Below, piece after piece: positions 9,942 to 18,364 of a stretch of 64,000 nucleotides of DNA (its first letter is position 1; each line of letters opens with the position of its first letter). The stretch covers positions 1,156,589 to 1,220,588 of the forward strand of contig CYUH01000015.1 of the NCBI GenBank assembly GCA_001403755.1, read 5' to 3'. Below the pieces are notes generated by a model, which was given only the letters and a program-made list of their open reading frames with translations, did no database searches and had not been told where the DNA came from. The translations under genes were made by a program, and so were the position numbers. This DNA is from Chryseobacterium senegalense (lineage in GTDB: Bacteria; Bacteroidota; Bacteroidia; Flavobacteriales; Weeksellaceae).

Positions 9942-10874
9942 ATGACCTACTTAGGGGTACTTATTTTTTTAGGACTTATTGTTTTATTCGCTTCGTTTTT
10001 TACGGTGAAACAAGCGACAGCTGCCATTGTAGAGCGGTTGGGAAAATTTCATTCGGTGCGGCATTCGGGTTTGCATTTAAAAATTCCGTTTTTGGATCAA
10101 GTTGCAAAACGTATGAATTTAAGAATTCAGCAACTCGATGTGATTATTGATACTAAAACTTTGGATAATGTATTTATTAGAATGAAAGTTTCAGTTCAGT
10201 ACCAAGTCATTAAAGAACAAGTTGCAGATGCGTTTTATAAATTAGAAAATCCTGAAAATCAAATTACTTCCTATGTTTTCGATGTGGTAAGAGCAGAAGT
10301 TCCAAAACTAAAACTGGATGATGTTTTTGTGAGAAAAGATGATGTTGCGATTGCCGTTAAAGGCGAACTTCAGGAAGCCATGCAAAGTTATGGTTACGAC
10401 ATTATTAAAGCTTTGGTTACCGATATCGATCCCGATGAACAGGTGAAACATGCGATGAACAGAATTAATGCAGCTGAACGTGAAAAAACTGCAGCAGAAT
10501 ACGAATCTGAAGCGCAGAAAATCAGAATTATTGCGGTTGCAAAAGCCGAAGCGGAATCTAAAAAACTACAAGGACAGGGTATTGCTGACCAAAGAAGAGA
10601 AATCGCCAAAGGTTTGGAAGAATCTGTGAAAATGCTCAACGATGCTGGAATCAATGCGCAAGAAGCCTCTGCTTTAATCGTGGTTACACAACATTACGAC
10701 ACGTTACATTCCATAGGAGCAAACAACAGAAGCAACTTGGTTTTACTTCCTAATTCTCCAAGTGCAGCAAGCTCGATGCTTAACGATCTGGTAGTTTCCA
10801 TGGCCGCTACTCAAAAAATGGATGAGATAAATAAAGGCGATTATCCGCCACCAGCAGGCAAGCATACTCATTAA
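9942..10874 (+). CDS. SPFH domain / slipin (stomatin-like, band 7) protein
   Basis: This 310-residue protein has one N-terminal membrane helix (about 4-24, GVLIFLGLIVLFASFF), then a band 7/SPFH domain (about 25-190). The domain has the hallmark ERLGKFHSVRHSGLHLKIPFLDQVAKRMNLR and VQYQV. It is followed by a long alanine/glutamate-rich helix (AEREKTAAEYESEAQKIRIIAVAKAEAESKKLQGQGIADQRREI) used for oligomerisation. These proteins form membrane microdomain scaffolds. The usual NfeD partner is not adjacent. A strong terminator follows. Confidence 0.93.
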   Translation: MTYLGVLIFLGLIVLFASFFTVKQATAAIVERLGKFHSVRHSGLHLKIPFLDQVAKRMNLRIQQLDVIIDTKTLDNVFIRMKVSVQYQVIKEQVADAFYKLENPENQITSYVFDVVRAEVPKLKLDDVFVRKDDVAIAVKGELQEAMQSYGYDIIKALVTDIDPDEQVKHAMNRINAAEREKTAAEYESEAQKIRIIAVAKAEAESKKLQGQGIADQRREIAKGLEESVKMLNDAGINAQEASALIVVTQHYDTLHSIGANNRSNLVLLPNSPSAASSMLNDLVVSMAATQKMDEINKGDYPPPAGKHTH

Positions 10875-10954
10875 ATAGAGGTAATGCGTTAGTTCTGGAA
10901 TGAAGATTTTAGACTTTTAAAGGATGAATTATTGTCATCAATAATGAATAGAAA

Positions 10955-10990
10955 AACTCCCGATTTGTTGGACAGATCGGGAGTTTTTTT
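10955..10990 (+). terminator. Bidirectional terminator after the SPFH gene
   Basis: A perfect 10-bp stem AACTCCCGAT / ATCGGGAGTT with an 11-nt loop is followed by seven or more Ts on the plus strand. The minus strand also has a short T run. Confidence 0.9.
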
Positions 10991-11108
10991 ATTTTAAATT
11001 TTTCGTTTTATACGGAAATTTGGATGCTGCAGTTTTCATTAATGAATTGGTGAGTTTTTCTGTAGAGGTAAAGGTACCTCCGGTTTGCCAATTGTAATTC
11101 CAAAACAT
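10989..11108 (-). CDS. Candidate 39-residue small protein
   Basis: A minus-strand frame from ATG at 11108 to TAA at 10989 encodes MFWNYNWQTGG...FPYKTKNLK (39 residues). It has tryptophan/asparagine-rich, non-random composition and ends exactly at the bidirectional terminator. It is unrecognised and could equally be the tail of a decayed gene. Its start codon is 2 bp from that of an oppositely oriented small frame. Confidence 0.3.
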   Translation of the reverse strand: MFWNYNWQTGGTFTSTEKLTNSLMKTAASKFPYKTKNLK

Positions 11109-11110
11109 TT

Positions 11111-11224
11111 ATGCAAATTAATCATCCAAATGTTGTTCTCGATTTAGATAAAGGTAAAGGTGATGCCAAGCTTGATGAAGGTGAAATAGAAGCGAAAAAT
11201 CTCGAACTTATTTCAAAAGTTTAA
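11111..11224 (+). CDS. Candidate 37-residue acidic small protein
   Basis: A plus-strand frame from ATG at 11111 encodes 37 residues beginning MQINHPNVVLDLDKGKGDAK. The stretch DLDKGKGDAKLDEGEI resembles an EF-hand or dockerin-like calcium loop. A strong hairpin terminator begins 5 bp after its stop, as expected for a short real gene. No promoter match was found, and it may be a gene remnant. Confidence 0.35.
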   Translation: MQINHPNVVLDLDKGKGDAKLDEGEIEAKNLELISKV

Positions 11225-11229
11225 AAAAT

Positions 11230-11263
11230 AACTCTCGGTCGCAATGATCGAGAGTTTTTTTTA
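11230..11263 (+). terminator. Intrinsic terminator
   Basis: An 11-bp stem starting AACTCTCG (11230) and ending CGAGAGTT (11256), with one G-T pair and a 5-nt loop, is followed by a T run. Confidence 0.85.
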
Positions 11264-11269
11264 TGAAAT

Positions 11270-11581
11270 TTAGATTTTAAATTTTTCTTTGCCAATTAAT
11301 AGTTCGAAGAAAAGTTTGAAGTCTGAAATCAAGCTCCATAGAGGATATTTGAATGTCGTAGGTTTATTTTTCTCGATAACCGCATGGCTAAACCACGCAA
11401 ATCCGTAACCGAAAATTGGCATATACCACAGAAAACGCTCTTTCCCGGATTGGATAACATAAATCAAAACTGCAAATACAAGCAGCGTTCCCAAAAAGTG
11501 AAAAATCCTTGTTCCCAATTTGCGGTGTTCGCTTAAATAATGGGCATAAAATTCTTTAAATGTTCTTATCCTTTCAGCCAT
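11270..11581 (-). CDS. DUF962 / Mpo1-like membrane protein
   Basis: This 103-residue protein matches the DUF962 (YGL010w/Mpo1-like) family. The conserved opening FKEFYAHYLSEHRKLGTRIFHFLGT carries the family's histidines, and GFAWFSHAVIEKNKPTTFKYP follows. There are two or three membrane helices. Yeast Mpo1 is an iron-dependent dioxygenase in fatty-acid alpha-oxidation. Bacterial function is not established. It lies 5 bp downstream of the amino-acid permease on the same strand and is co-transcribed with it. Confidence 0.88.
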   Translation of the reverse strand: MAERIRTFKEFYAHYLSEHRKLGTRIFHFLGTLLVFAVLIYVIQSGKERFLWYMPIFGYGFAWFSHAVIEKNKPTTFKYPLWSLISDFKLFFELLIGKEKFKI

Positions 11582-11586
11582 TTCTT

Positions 11587-13275
11587 TTAGTTTAAATCTC
11601 CATTTAATTCATTGTTGAGTTTGCTATTGTTGTAGCCATAAGAGAAATAGATAATCATCCCGATAGCAAACCAGAGCAGGAACCAAAACCAGTTGTTGTG
11701 GCTCATTCCTGTTAATAAGTACAAGCAAGAACTTAAACCAATCAGTGGAATTAAGGATAGATTTTTAAGGAAAGCCAATACACACAGTACCAAATTGATG
11801 ATGATAAAGATGACGATGGAAATACGGAATTCGCCTTCTGCAGGGTCATTCCAATCGGTTATATGATTGAAAAATGCAGGTTGCCAAAGGTAGAAAAATA
11901 CTAAACCTCCAATAAAAATAACAGGGAAAATAATTTTTCCATTGATATACGGAAGGTGGAAACGACCTTTTAGCTTCTCTTTTGCCGGCAACATCAATAC
12001 GCCACCACATACCAAGACGAATGCGAAAATAGTTCCGATACTTGTAAAATCGAGGATGAAGGATTTGTCCGTAAATAGAATAGGTACGCCTACAACAATT
12101 CCGGTGATTATGGTAGCAAAACTGGGAGTTTTGTGTTTGGGGTGGATTTCCATAAACTTTTTAGGCATTAATCCGTCTCTACTCATGGCATACCAAATTC
12201 TCGGTTGTCCCATTTGAAATACCAAAAGAACTGTGGTAATGGCAATAATGGCCGCCAACGAAACCACAAATTCCATCCAAGCAACATTCGCATTCGCTTT
12301 TTCGAAGATAAAAGCAAGTGGATCTCCTACACCGTCAAATTTGCGGTAATCCACCATTCCGGTGAGCACTAACGTTAAAACAATATAAATTACCGTGCAT
12401 AAAACCAGGGAGATAATCATCCCTCGTGGTAGATTCTTCTGAGGATTCTTGGTTTCTTCCGACAAAACACTTAGTGCATCAAACCCGATATAGGCAAAAA
12501 ACACTCCTGAAACAGCGCTCATCACTCCTGCAAAACCATTCGGCATAAAGGAAGCTACGCCTGTTTCTTTGCTTATTGGAAACCAATTATCGGTATTGAT
12601 GTATGCAATTCCCACAGCAATAACCAATAAGATGATAAAAAGTTTTAAGAGAACAAATAAATTGTTGAAATTCTTGGATTCCTTCACGCCCACATAACAA
12701 AGCCATGTAATTAAACCATTAATCACCAAGGCCGGAACATCCACTATTAATTTTAAATTTCCAACAATGGGTGCAGTTTTCCAAGCATTGATGAGTTCTT
12801 TGTTTTCTGAACCTCCTAGGAAAGCTTTTTTAGCTTCAGTGTAGCTGCACGTAAGATAATCGGGGATGTGTACGCCAATTCTTCCCATAAAACTGGTAAA
12901 ATAATCACTCCATGAAAAGGCTACATAGATATTTCCGAAGGAGTATTCCATAATCAGTGCCCAGCCAATAACCCAAGCAATGAGTTCACCAAAACTTGCG
13001 TACGCATAGGTATAAGCAGAACCTGCAGTGGGTATTCGGCTGGCAAATTCGGCATAGCACAGCGCAGTAAAACCACACGCAAAACCACAAATGATGTACA
13101 GCACAATCACACCGGGACCTCCACGGAAAACCGCTTCGCCCAAACTGCTGAAACTACCTGCTCCTATAATGGCGGCGATTCCAAAAAAAACAATATCCCA
13201 CACCCCTAAAACACGCAGCAAGCCCGAAGGAGCTTCCTGATCACTGTATCGTTTTCTTCTGAAAAGCTGGTTCAT
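11587..13275 (-). CDS. APC superfamily amino acid permease (CAT-like)
   Basis: This 562-residue inner-membrane transporter has about 14 hydrophobic helices. It has the APC signature near the N-terminus (VWDIVFFGIAAIIGAGSF), the glycine-rich unwound helix 1, and helix 6 around FFAYIGFDALSVLSEETKNPQKNLPRG, typical of cationic amino acid transporter-type APC proteins. It probably imports an amino acid by proton or sodium symport; specificity cannot be read from sequence. It is the first gene of a two-gene unit with the DUF962 protein. A -7 box lies 18 bp upstream of the ATG. Confidence 0.93.
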   Translation of the reverse strand: MNQLFRRKRYSDQEAPSGLLRVLGVWDIVFFGIAAIIGAGSFSSLGEAVFRGGPGVIVLYIICGFACGFTALCYAEFASRIPTAGSAYTYAYASFGELIAWVIGWALIMEYSFGNIYVAFSWSDYFTSFMGRIGVHIPDYLTCSYTEAKKAFLGGSENKELINAWKTAPIVGNLKLIVDVPALVINGLITWLCYVGVKESKNFNNLFVLLKLFIILLVIAVGIAYINTDNWFPISKETGVASFMPNGFAGVMSAVSGVFFAYIGFDALSVLSEETKNPQKNLPRGMIISLVLCTVIYIVLTLVLTGMVDYRKFDGVGDPLAFIFEKANANVAWMEFVVSLAAIIAITTVLLVFQMGQPRIWYAMSRDGLMPKKFMEIHPKHKTPSFATIITGIVVGVPILFTDKSFILDFTSIGTIFAFVLVCGGVLMLPAKEKLKGRFHLPYINGKIIFPVIFIGGLVFFYLWQPAFFNHITDWNDPAEGEFRISIVIFIIINLVLCVLAFLKNLSLIPLIGLSSCLYLLTGMSHNNWFWFLLWFAIGMIIYFSYGYNNSKLNNELNGDLN

Positions 13276-13292
13276 AAAAATTTTAATTTACA

Positions 13293-13300
13293 CAAATGTA
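13293..13300 (-). promoter_or_regulatory. -7 box of the permease operon
   Basis: On the minus strand TACATTTG matches TAnnTTTG and lies 17 nt before the ATG at 13275, predicting a leader of about 12 nt. There is no clear -33 TTTG. Confidence 0.6.
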
Positions 13301-13654
13301 ATGGAAAAAATGGAAATGGAAAAAGAAGAGTGGAGGAAGATAAAGTGAGACCAGTCAAAACGATTGAAAATAAGTTCATGGAATAATGATGTCAATTTAG
13401 ATATGTTTTAGAATAAATATGTTGTTTAAAATAATTACTATTTAAGGTTTTTCAAAAAATACTTTTATTGACAATTGCTTTATTCATCTTAAAAATTCAC
13501 TGAATTATCGCCGATGTAATTGCGAAGTTTTGGATTGCATCCTAGAAATATTTTATAGTACAGAAAGATATCGATAATTAAGTTTTTCAAATTCATGAAT
13601 TTGGAAGATTTCTTTATTATTTTAATTAAATAAACGCCTTTATTTTTTAATTCT
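13301..13654. other. AT-rich intergenic region with a 16-bp palindrome
   Basis: No convincing gene is present. A perfect palindrome, CAAATTCATGAATTTG, lies at 13588-13603, about 50 bp upstream of the esterase -7 box, and could be a regulator site. The rest is AT-rich without visible structure. Confidence 0.4.
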
Positions 13655-13662
13655 TACATTTG
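13655..13662 (+). promoter_or_regulatory. -7 box of the esterase gene
   Basis: TACATTTG matches TAnnTTTG, about 58 bp before the ATG at 13721. No TTTG lies at the expected -33 position. Confidence 0.55.
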
Positions 13663-13720
13663 AAATGCAATCGAAACTGCTTCAGTTTAAATTATTTAAC
13701 AAATAAAAGCATTAACATCC

Positions 13721-14542
13721 ATGAAAAAACCCTTATTTTATCTGAGCTTTCTACTGGTTATTCTAATGTTCAATTGCACCAGTTCGCAATCCAAAGATCC
13801 CATTCCGCCTCACGACACTTTTAAAATTCCATCAAAAATCATTGGAGAAAAAAGAGTGATTAATGTTTGGACACCCGAAAATTATAAGAATTCGACCGAG
13901 AAATTTCCCGTTCTTTATATGGCGGATGGTGGAATAAAAGAGGATTTTCCGCACATTGCCAATACGATTTCGCAACTCATCCAATCGAAAAAAATCAGTC
14001 CGATTATTTTGGTAGGAATTGAAAATACGCAGCGGAGAAGAGATCTTACCGGTTTTACCGAAGTGGAAGAAGACAAAAAAATAGCTCCTGTGGTCGGTGG
14101 CTCAGAAAAGTTCAGAGCATTTATTAAAGAAGAATTATTTCCGCAAATTGAAAAGCGCTACAGAACCTCCGAAAAGCGGGGAATTATTGGAGAATCGGCT
14201 TCTGGGCTTTTTGTGACAGAAACATTGTTATTAGCGCCTGAAATGTTTGATTTTTACATCGCTTTCGATCCATCTTTGTGGTGGAACAATCATTTTTTGG
14301 TAAGATCTGCCGAAGAAAATCTGAAAAATCTTCCGACAAAAAAAATCAAGTTTTGGTTTGCAGGTTCCAATACTCCAGACATTGCTCCCCATACGAAAGC
14401 TTTGGCCGATATCCTAAAATCCGCGAACTCAGCAAATCTCATTTGGAAATATTCTGACGAACCGAACGAGAAGCACAACACAATTTTCCGAGCGACCAAA
14501 GAAAAAGCCATTATTTGGTCATTAAATGATGGCGAAAATTAA
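13721..14542 (+). CDS. Lipoprotein esterase, alpha/beta hydrolase (PF00756-like)
   Basis: This 273-residue envelope protein has a lipoprotein signal (FLLVILMFNC, Cys about 19). The catalytic domain resembles the putative esterase/IroE-Fes family. The nucleophile elbow is GIIGESASGLF (GxSxG), preceded by FPVLYMADGG. Candidate acid and histidine lie near the C-terminus (SDEPNEKHNTIF). Family members hydrolyse esters, including siderophore or feruloyl esters; the substrate here is unknown. It is monocistronic. Confidence 0.85.
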   Translation: MKKPLFYLSFLLVILMFNCTSSQSKDPIPPHDTFKIPSKIIGEKRVINVWTPENYKNSTEKFPVLYMADGGIKEDFPHIANTISQLIQSKKISPIILVGIENTQRRRDLTGFTEVEEDKKIAPVVGGSEKFRAFIKEELFPQIEKRYRTSEKRGIIGESASGLFVTETLLLAPEMFDFYIAFDPSLWWNNHFLVRSAEENLKNLPTKKIKFWFAGSNTPDIAPHTKALADILKSANSANLIWKYSDEPNEKHNTIFRATKEKAIIWSLNDGEN

Positions 14543-14578
14543 AAAATCATTAATTCTTTAGGTTTCAAATACATATTG

Positions 14579-14586
14579 TATTTTTG
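14579..14586 (+). promoter_or_regulatory. -7 box of the large T9SS type B gene
   Basis: TATTTTTG matches TAnnTTTG and lies 16 nt before the ATG at 14603, giving a predicted leader of roughly 12 nt. The -33 region is poor (CTTT). Confidence 0.6.
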
Positions 14587-14602
14587 ACAAAACACAATCT
14601 TA

Positions 14603-17600
14603 ATGCGACGAATCTACACGATATTATTTCTCCTTATATTTTTTAAAGTTTTAGCGCAATCCGTCAATCTTTATAACCCTTCAACCAATGTTCCATATCC
14701 CAATGACCAGTATTTCTGTGATGGGGAAACATTCAATTTAAAAGTTGATGCGGTGGCTACTTCTACGGGGGATTATACCATTTCATCACCTACAGGTTTT
14801 ATTGTACCTGCGGCAAGTACTAATATTCCTTTTTCAAATAAAGTGGGAAATAATCATTTTAGTAACCCGATTACAATTCCTTTTACATTTGATTTCTATG
14901 GTAAGCAATATAACCGTTTGGTAGTAGGTTCAAATGGGAGATTGCTTTTTGGATTAGGAACCGATTTTGATAATTTGAATACCAATCAATATGTAGACAA
15001 AACACACAGTGGAAATGATGCTACTTCTACCAATATTAAAATTCCCAGTACGGCATATAACCAAATAGATTCTACTGATCCTTCGAGAATACTGAACTTT
15101 GCACAGATTTTCTTTGGCTATACTGATATTGGATATTATGATGCCAATTATTACAACAAATTAACTTACGGAATAATTCCGTATAACGGAAAACAAGGCT
15201 TGCTCATTAACTTTAATCAAGTTTTAGTAAGAACCGTTTCAGGAGGTTATAGTTCTACCATTACCAGTCAAGTTCTTATTTTAGATGATCATAAAATCTA
15301 CATTAAAGTTACAAAAGCCAATAGCACAGGAAAGGCAATCATTGGCGTACAAAACGAAATAGGAGATAAAGCAAAATGGCCAGTCAATTCAGAAATAACT
15401 TCACCTTATAACAATGGCCAATGGAGCAGTGATGGAACTCAAACATGGCTCTTCACTCCCAGCCAAAATCTCACGCCAAAATTCAAATGGTATCAAAATT
15501 CAACTTTGTTAAGTGAAACCAGCAATACCTTAAACAATTTTTCTCCCAATGCAAATGATGTTCTGAAAGTGGAAGTGACTTATCATGATCCTTTGGGAGC
15601 TCAGGTCGGTGCAGCGGTTTCGGATCAGGTAACTTTTAAAAAGGTGAATACACCGGTAATTGAAGCTACTTTGGATTGTTCTTATGAAATGAAAGTTTCT
15701 GATGCTACTTATGACCCTGACCCTGCGTTAAAATATACATGGTACAAGGTAGGAGATCCAACGCCTATAAAAACTGATCGGGTTCTTCCAATTCATCGTA
15801 CTACACAAACAACTGGAGATTATTATGTGAAAGTCACTAAGAAAGATGGTTCCCCAATTTGTTCTAGCGGTGACGAAAGTAATAGATTAACTTACGACAA
15901 GCAACGTTTTCCTGGACTTATACGCAGTAGCTATACTGCGTGTGATAATTCAGGATTAGCATCAAAAACCATTAATTTATATGAAATTTATTACCCGAAA
16001 TATGATCCGGCTTCGGGCAGAGAACCTTATATCATTAAATTCTATACGAGCATAGGTGGAGGTACCGGAGTAGAAGTTGCTGATCCAGAGAATTTTGTGC
16101 TTCCAGCCAACACCAATTTGCATTTGGGATTTTCGGTTTTCGAAGGTTCCGGTGTCAATAGTTGCCATAGTGGGTCATTGAGCATTGGTTTTTTGAGCAT
16201 GCCTGCTGCTGAAAATATTTCACTCTGTGCATCAGCTACGACCTTCGACTTGAAAGCTTATTTCCAAAAACCATCGTATCCATTTTATTTTTATCAATAC
16301 AATTATGCCGATGGAAGCAGTGCAGGCGATGGAAGTGCAGTAGATGTAACCAAACAAGTTGTAGTGAAAACAACCATTCCCGGCGGATGTTCGGTAACCA
16401 CTACCGTGAGTTTTACGCGAGGAGCAGCCACTGTTTTGCCAACCGTACCGATGCAGGAACGTTGCGCAGGATCAGATACCAATGCCAATCGTTTTGATTT
16501 TAATGCCATCAAGAAGGAAATCTTAGATCCGACCAATGAATTTGATATTAAATTCTATAATAAATCTGATAACAGCGAAATCGTTCCCGGCGCAACCGGA
16601 ACTGCAAACCTGAATACAGCAGGCTATTTTTGGACTGGAACGACCGGAGATTATATCGTTTATGCCAAAGCTTTCAATAAAGTTGATCCTACTTGCTTTG
16701 CAGTATGCGATGATATCGTTTTAAGAGTTTATTTAAAACCCTCCAAAAGCAGTTCTGCGGATTCATTTTTAAATAAAACAGCATGTGGAATTAGTTCGAT
16801 AGACCTTACCATAAATAATGTTTTTGATGTAATTAATTCGAATACTGTTGGTCAGATTCCATCCATGAAATATTTCGATGCAAGTGGAACAGAGCTCACA
16901 GGTACCGAAATTTCTAATTACCTGATCAGCAGAGGAACGCCTTACCTAGAAATTCAGAATGGTGTGTGTGTGCCACCTTTAAGATTGAATTTTGTCATCG
17001 TTAGTCAGTCATTTCCATTGATAAATCCTGCTGATGAAACTCTTTGTGATGATAAAGACGGCAATTCTGATGGAAAAGTTTCTATTAATATTGCGGCGGA
17101 TAGTTTTAAGCAAAAATTTACTTCTAATATTAGCAATGCTACTTTCAAATTTTATGATGGTGCAACGCTAATCCACACCAGTACGAACACCGGAGATACT
17201 TTCAATTATTCGGTTTCCAATAACAAAACCATTAAAGTTACGGTTTCTAGCGCAAGTTATTGCCCGGCAAATGCGGAGATTACCTATTTTGTGAATACAC
17301 CAAATGCGATACAGTTTTCCGGCAATACTGACCTTTGTTTTGGAGACGACCTGAATTTTACCATCGAAAATTTCAGTGATTTTTCGTCGGTTAAACTCCT
17401 TTCTCCCGACGGAACTGAAATTCCTATTAGCTCGAGTCATACCATTGCTTATTCGGAAGTTCGTTTTGGGGAAACTTATACCTTAAAAGCGGAAAACACT
17501 TTAGGTTGTGTATCGGAATTCATATTTAAACCTTCCGACAGCAATCAACCAAAAATCGGCCTGATCAACCAAACCAATAATTCCATCGAAGTGATTGCTA

Positions 17601-18025
17601 CAGGAGGAGCCACGCCTTATCTTTATTATTTCAATGGAGTAGCTCAAACTTCTCCAATATTAATGAATCCTACCGCAAATTCCTATACCGTTCAGGTGGA
17701 ATCGGCAATGGGATGTTTGGGTGAACCTAAAACTATTTATTTCATTAAAATTCACAATGCATTTTCTCCCAACGGTGATGGTATCAACGACACCTGGACA
17801 ATTGAAAACTTAGACAAAATGGAAAGTTTCACCATCCAGATAGTTGATCGTTATGGCAACAAAGTTTTTGAATCTCAAAACAAGAATAACGTTGTATGGG
17901 ACGGTAAATCCAACGGCCGCGCCTTGCCAACCGGAACTTATTGGTATCATGTGGTTTGGTTTGATGCAATAACTCAGAAATCAGAACAAAGACAAGGTTG
18001 GGTATTGCTGAAAAACAGGAATTGA
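14603..18025 (+). CDS. Large secreted protein with T9SS type B (CHU_C) sorting domain
   Basis: This 1140-residue secreted protein has a signal peptide ending near VLAQ. A beta-rich N-terminal domain (about 30-290) resembles the nidogen-like/PapD-like domain of flavobacterial adhesins (FYGKQYNRLVVGSNGRLLFG). Several Ig-like or SprB-like beta repeats with paired cysteines follow. The C-terminal gliding-motility-associated domain has FSPNGDGINDTW, VDRYGNKVFES, WDG and LPTGTYWYHV. Type B cargo usually stays linked to the cell surface; adhesion is the likely role. An unusual hairpin follows the gene. Confidence 0.9.
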   Translation: MRRIYTILFLLIFFKVLAQSVNLYNPSTNVPYPNDQYFCDGETFNLKVDAVATSTGDYTISSPTGFIVPAASTNIPFSNKVGNNHFSNPITIPFTFDFYGKQYNRLVVGSNGRLLFGLGTDFDNLNTNQYVDKTHSGNDATSTNIKIPSTAYNQIDSTDPSRILNFAQIFFGYTDIGYYDANYYNKLTYGIIPYNGKQGLLINFNQVLVRTVSGGYSSTITSQVLILDDHKIYIKVTKANSTGKAIIGVQNEIGDKAKWPVNSEITSPYNNGQWSSDGTQTWLFTPSQNLTPKFKWYQNSTLLSETSNTLNNFSPNANDVLKVEVTYHDPLGAQVGAAVSDQVTFKKVNTPVIEATLDCSYEMKVSDATYDPDPALKYTWYKVGDPTPIKTDRVLPIHRTTQTTGDYYVKVTKKDGSPICSSGDESNRLTYDKQRFPGLIRSSYTACDNSGLASKTINLYEIYYPKYDPASGREPYIIKFYTSIGGGTGVEVADPENFVLPANTNLHLGFSVFEGSGVNSCHSGSLSIGFLSMPAAENISLCASATTFDLKAYFQKPSYPFYFYQYNYADGSSAGDGSAVDVTKQVVVKTTIPGGCSVTTTVSFTRGAATVLPTVPMQERCAGSDTNANRFDFNAIKKEILDPTNEFDIKFYNKSDNSEIVPGATGTANLNTAGYFWTGTTGDYIVYAKAFNKVDPTCFAVCDDIVLRVYLKPSKSSSADSFLNKTACGISSIDLTINNVFDVINSNTVGQIPSMKYFDASGTELTGTEISNYLISRGTPYLEIQNGVCVPPLRLNFVIVSQSFPLINPADETLCDDKDGNSDGKVSINIAADSFKQKFTSNISNATFKFYDGATLIHTSTNTGDTFNYSVSNNKTIKVTVSSASYCPANAEITYFVNTPNAIQFSGNTDLCFGDDLNFTIENFSDFSSVKLLSPDGTEIPISSSHTIAYSEVRFGETYTLKAENTLGCVSEFIFKPSDSNQPKIGLINQTNNSIEVIATGGATPYLYYFNGVAQTSPILMNPTANSYTVQVESAMGCLGEPKTIYFIKIHNAFSPNGDGINDTWTIENLDKMESFTIQIVDRYGNKVFESQNKNNVVWDGKSNGRALPTGTYWYHVVWFDAITQKSEQRQGWVLLKNRN

Positions 18026-18104
18026 GTTTTTTAGAGGTAAGAAAAAAGAGGAAAGAAAAAAGATTTTTTAAAACAAAGACATCAAATTAATCTGCTAAAT
18101 TCGT

Positions 18105-18142
18105 AAAATCTGCGAGATGTTTTTATTATTCTCGCGGATTTT
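18105..18142. repeat. Intergenic hairpin with ATCTGCGAGA arms
   Basis: AAAATCTGCGAGA (18105-18117) pairs with TCTCGCGGATTTT (18130-18142): 13 pairs with one G-T, loop of 12. A second partial ATCTGC copy lies just upstream. It has only four Ts after the stem, so it may be a weak terminator of the T9SS gene or a copy of a dispersed flavobacterial intergenic repeat. Confidence 0.55.
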
Positions 18143-18364
18143 GCGGTTTTGAATACTAAGAACAATGTACTTATTACATCATACATCATACTTCCTACAT
18201 CAGAAACCGCACTTATCCACATTTCCACAATATGTAATTTATGTTGTGCAGGCAATAAGTTTTCCTTATTTTCGTTGACTAAATGTGGAAAGCGGTAAGG
18301 ATTCTCTTATCCTTTATACAACGTTCCCGATTCAATTCAACACCTTTCTGAAAACCAGGATTAA
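18143..18364. other. Leader region of the TPR operon with a DnaA-box-like motif
   Basis: This region holds ACATCATAC twice in tandem (from about 18176), a perfect DnaA-box consensus TTATCCACA (18213-18221) followed by TTTCCACA, and CCACATTT (18217-18224) inverted as AAATGTGG (18281-18288). A small AAGGAT/ATCCTT hairpin lies at 18297-18314. No TAnnTTTG box is exact. One DnaA box is not enough for an origin. Confidence 0.35.

Noticed and set aside
13588..13603. Perfect palindrome as a strong regulatory claim
   Set aside because: A 16-bp palindrome in AT-rich DNA is expected by chance a few times in 64 kb, and it lies far from the promoter. It is kept only as a note.
18213..18221. Replication origin because of a DnaA box
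   Set aside because: There is one consensus box and one partial box only, with no box cluster, no DNA-unwinding repeat set and no dnaA/dnaN nearby.
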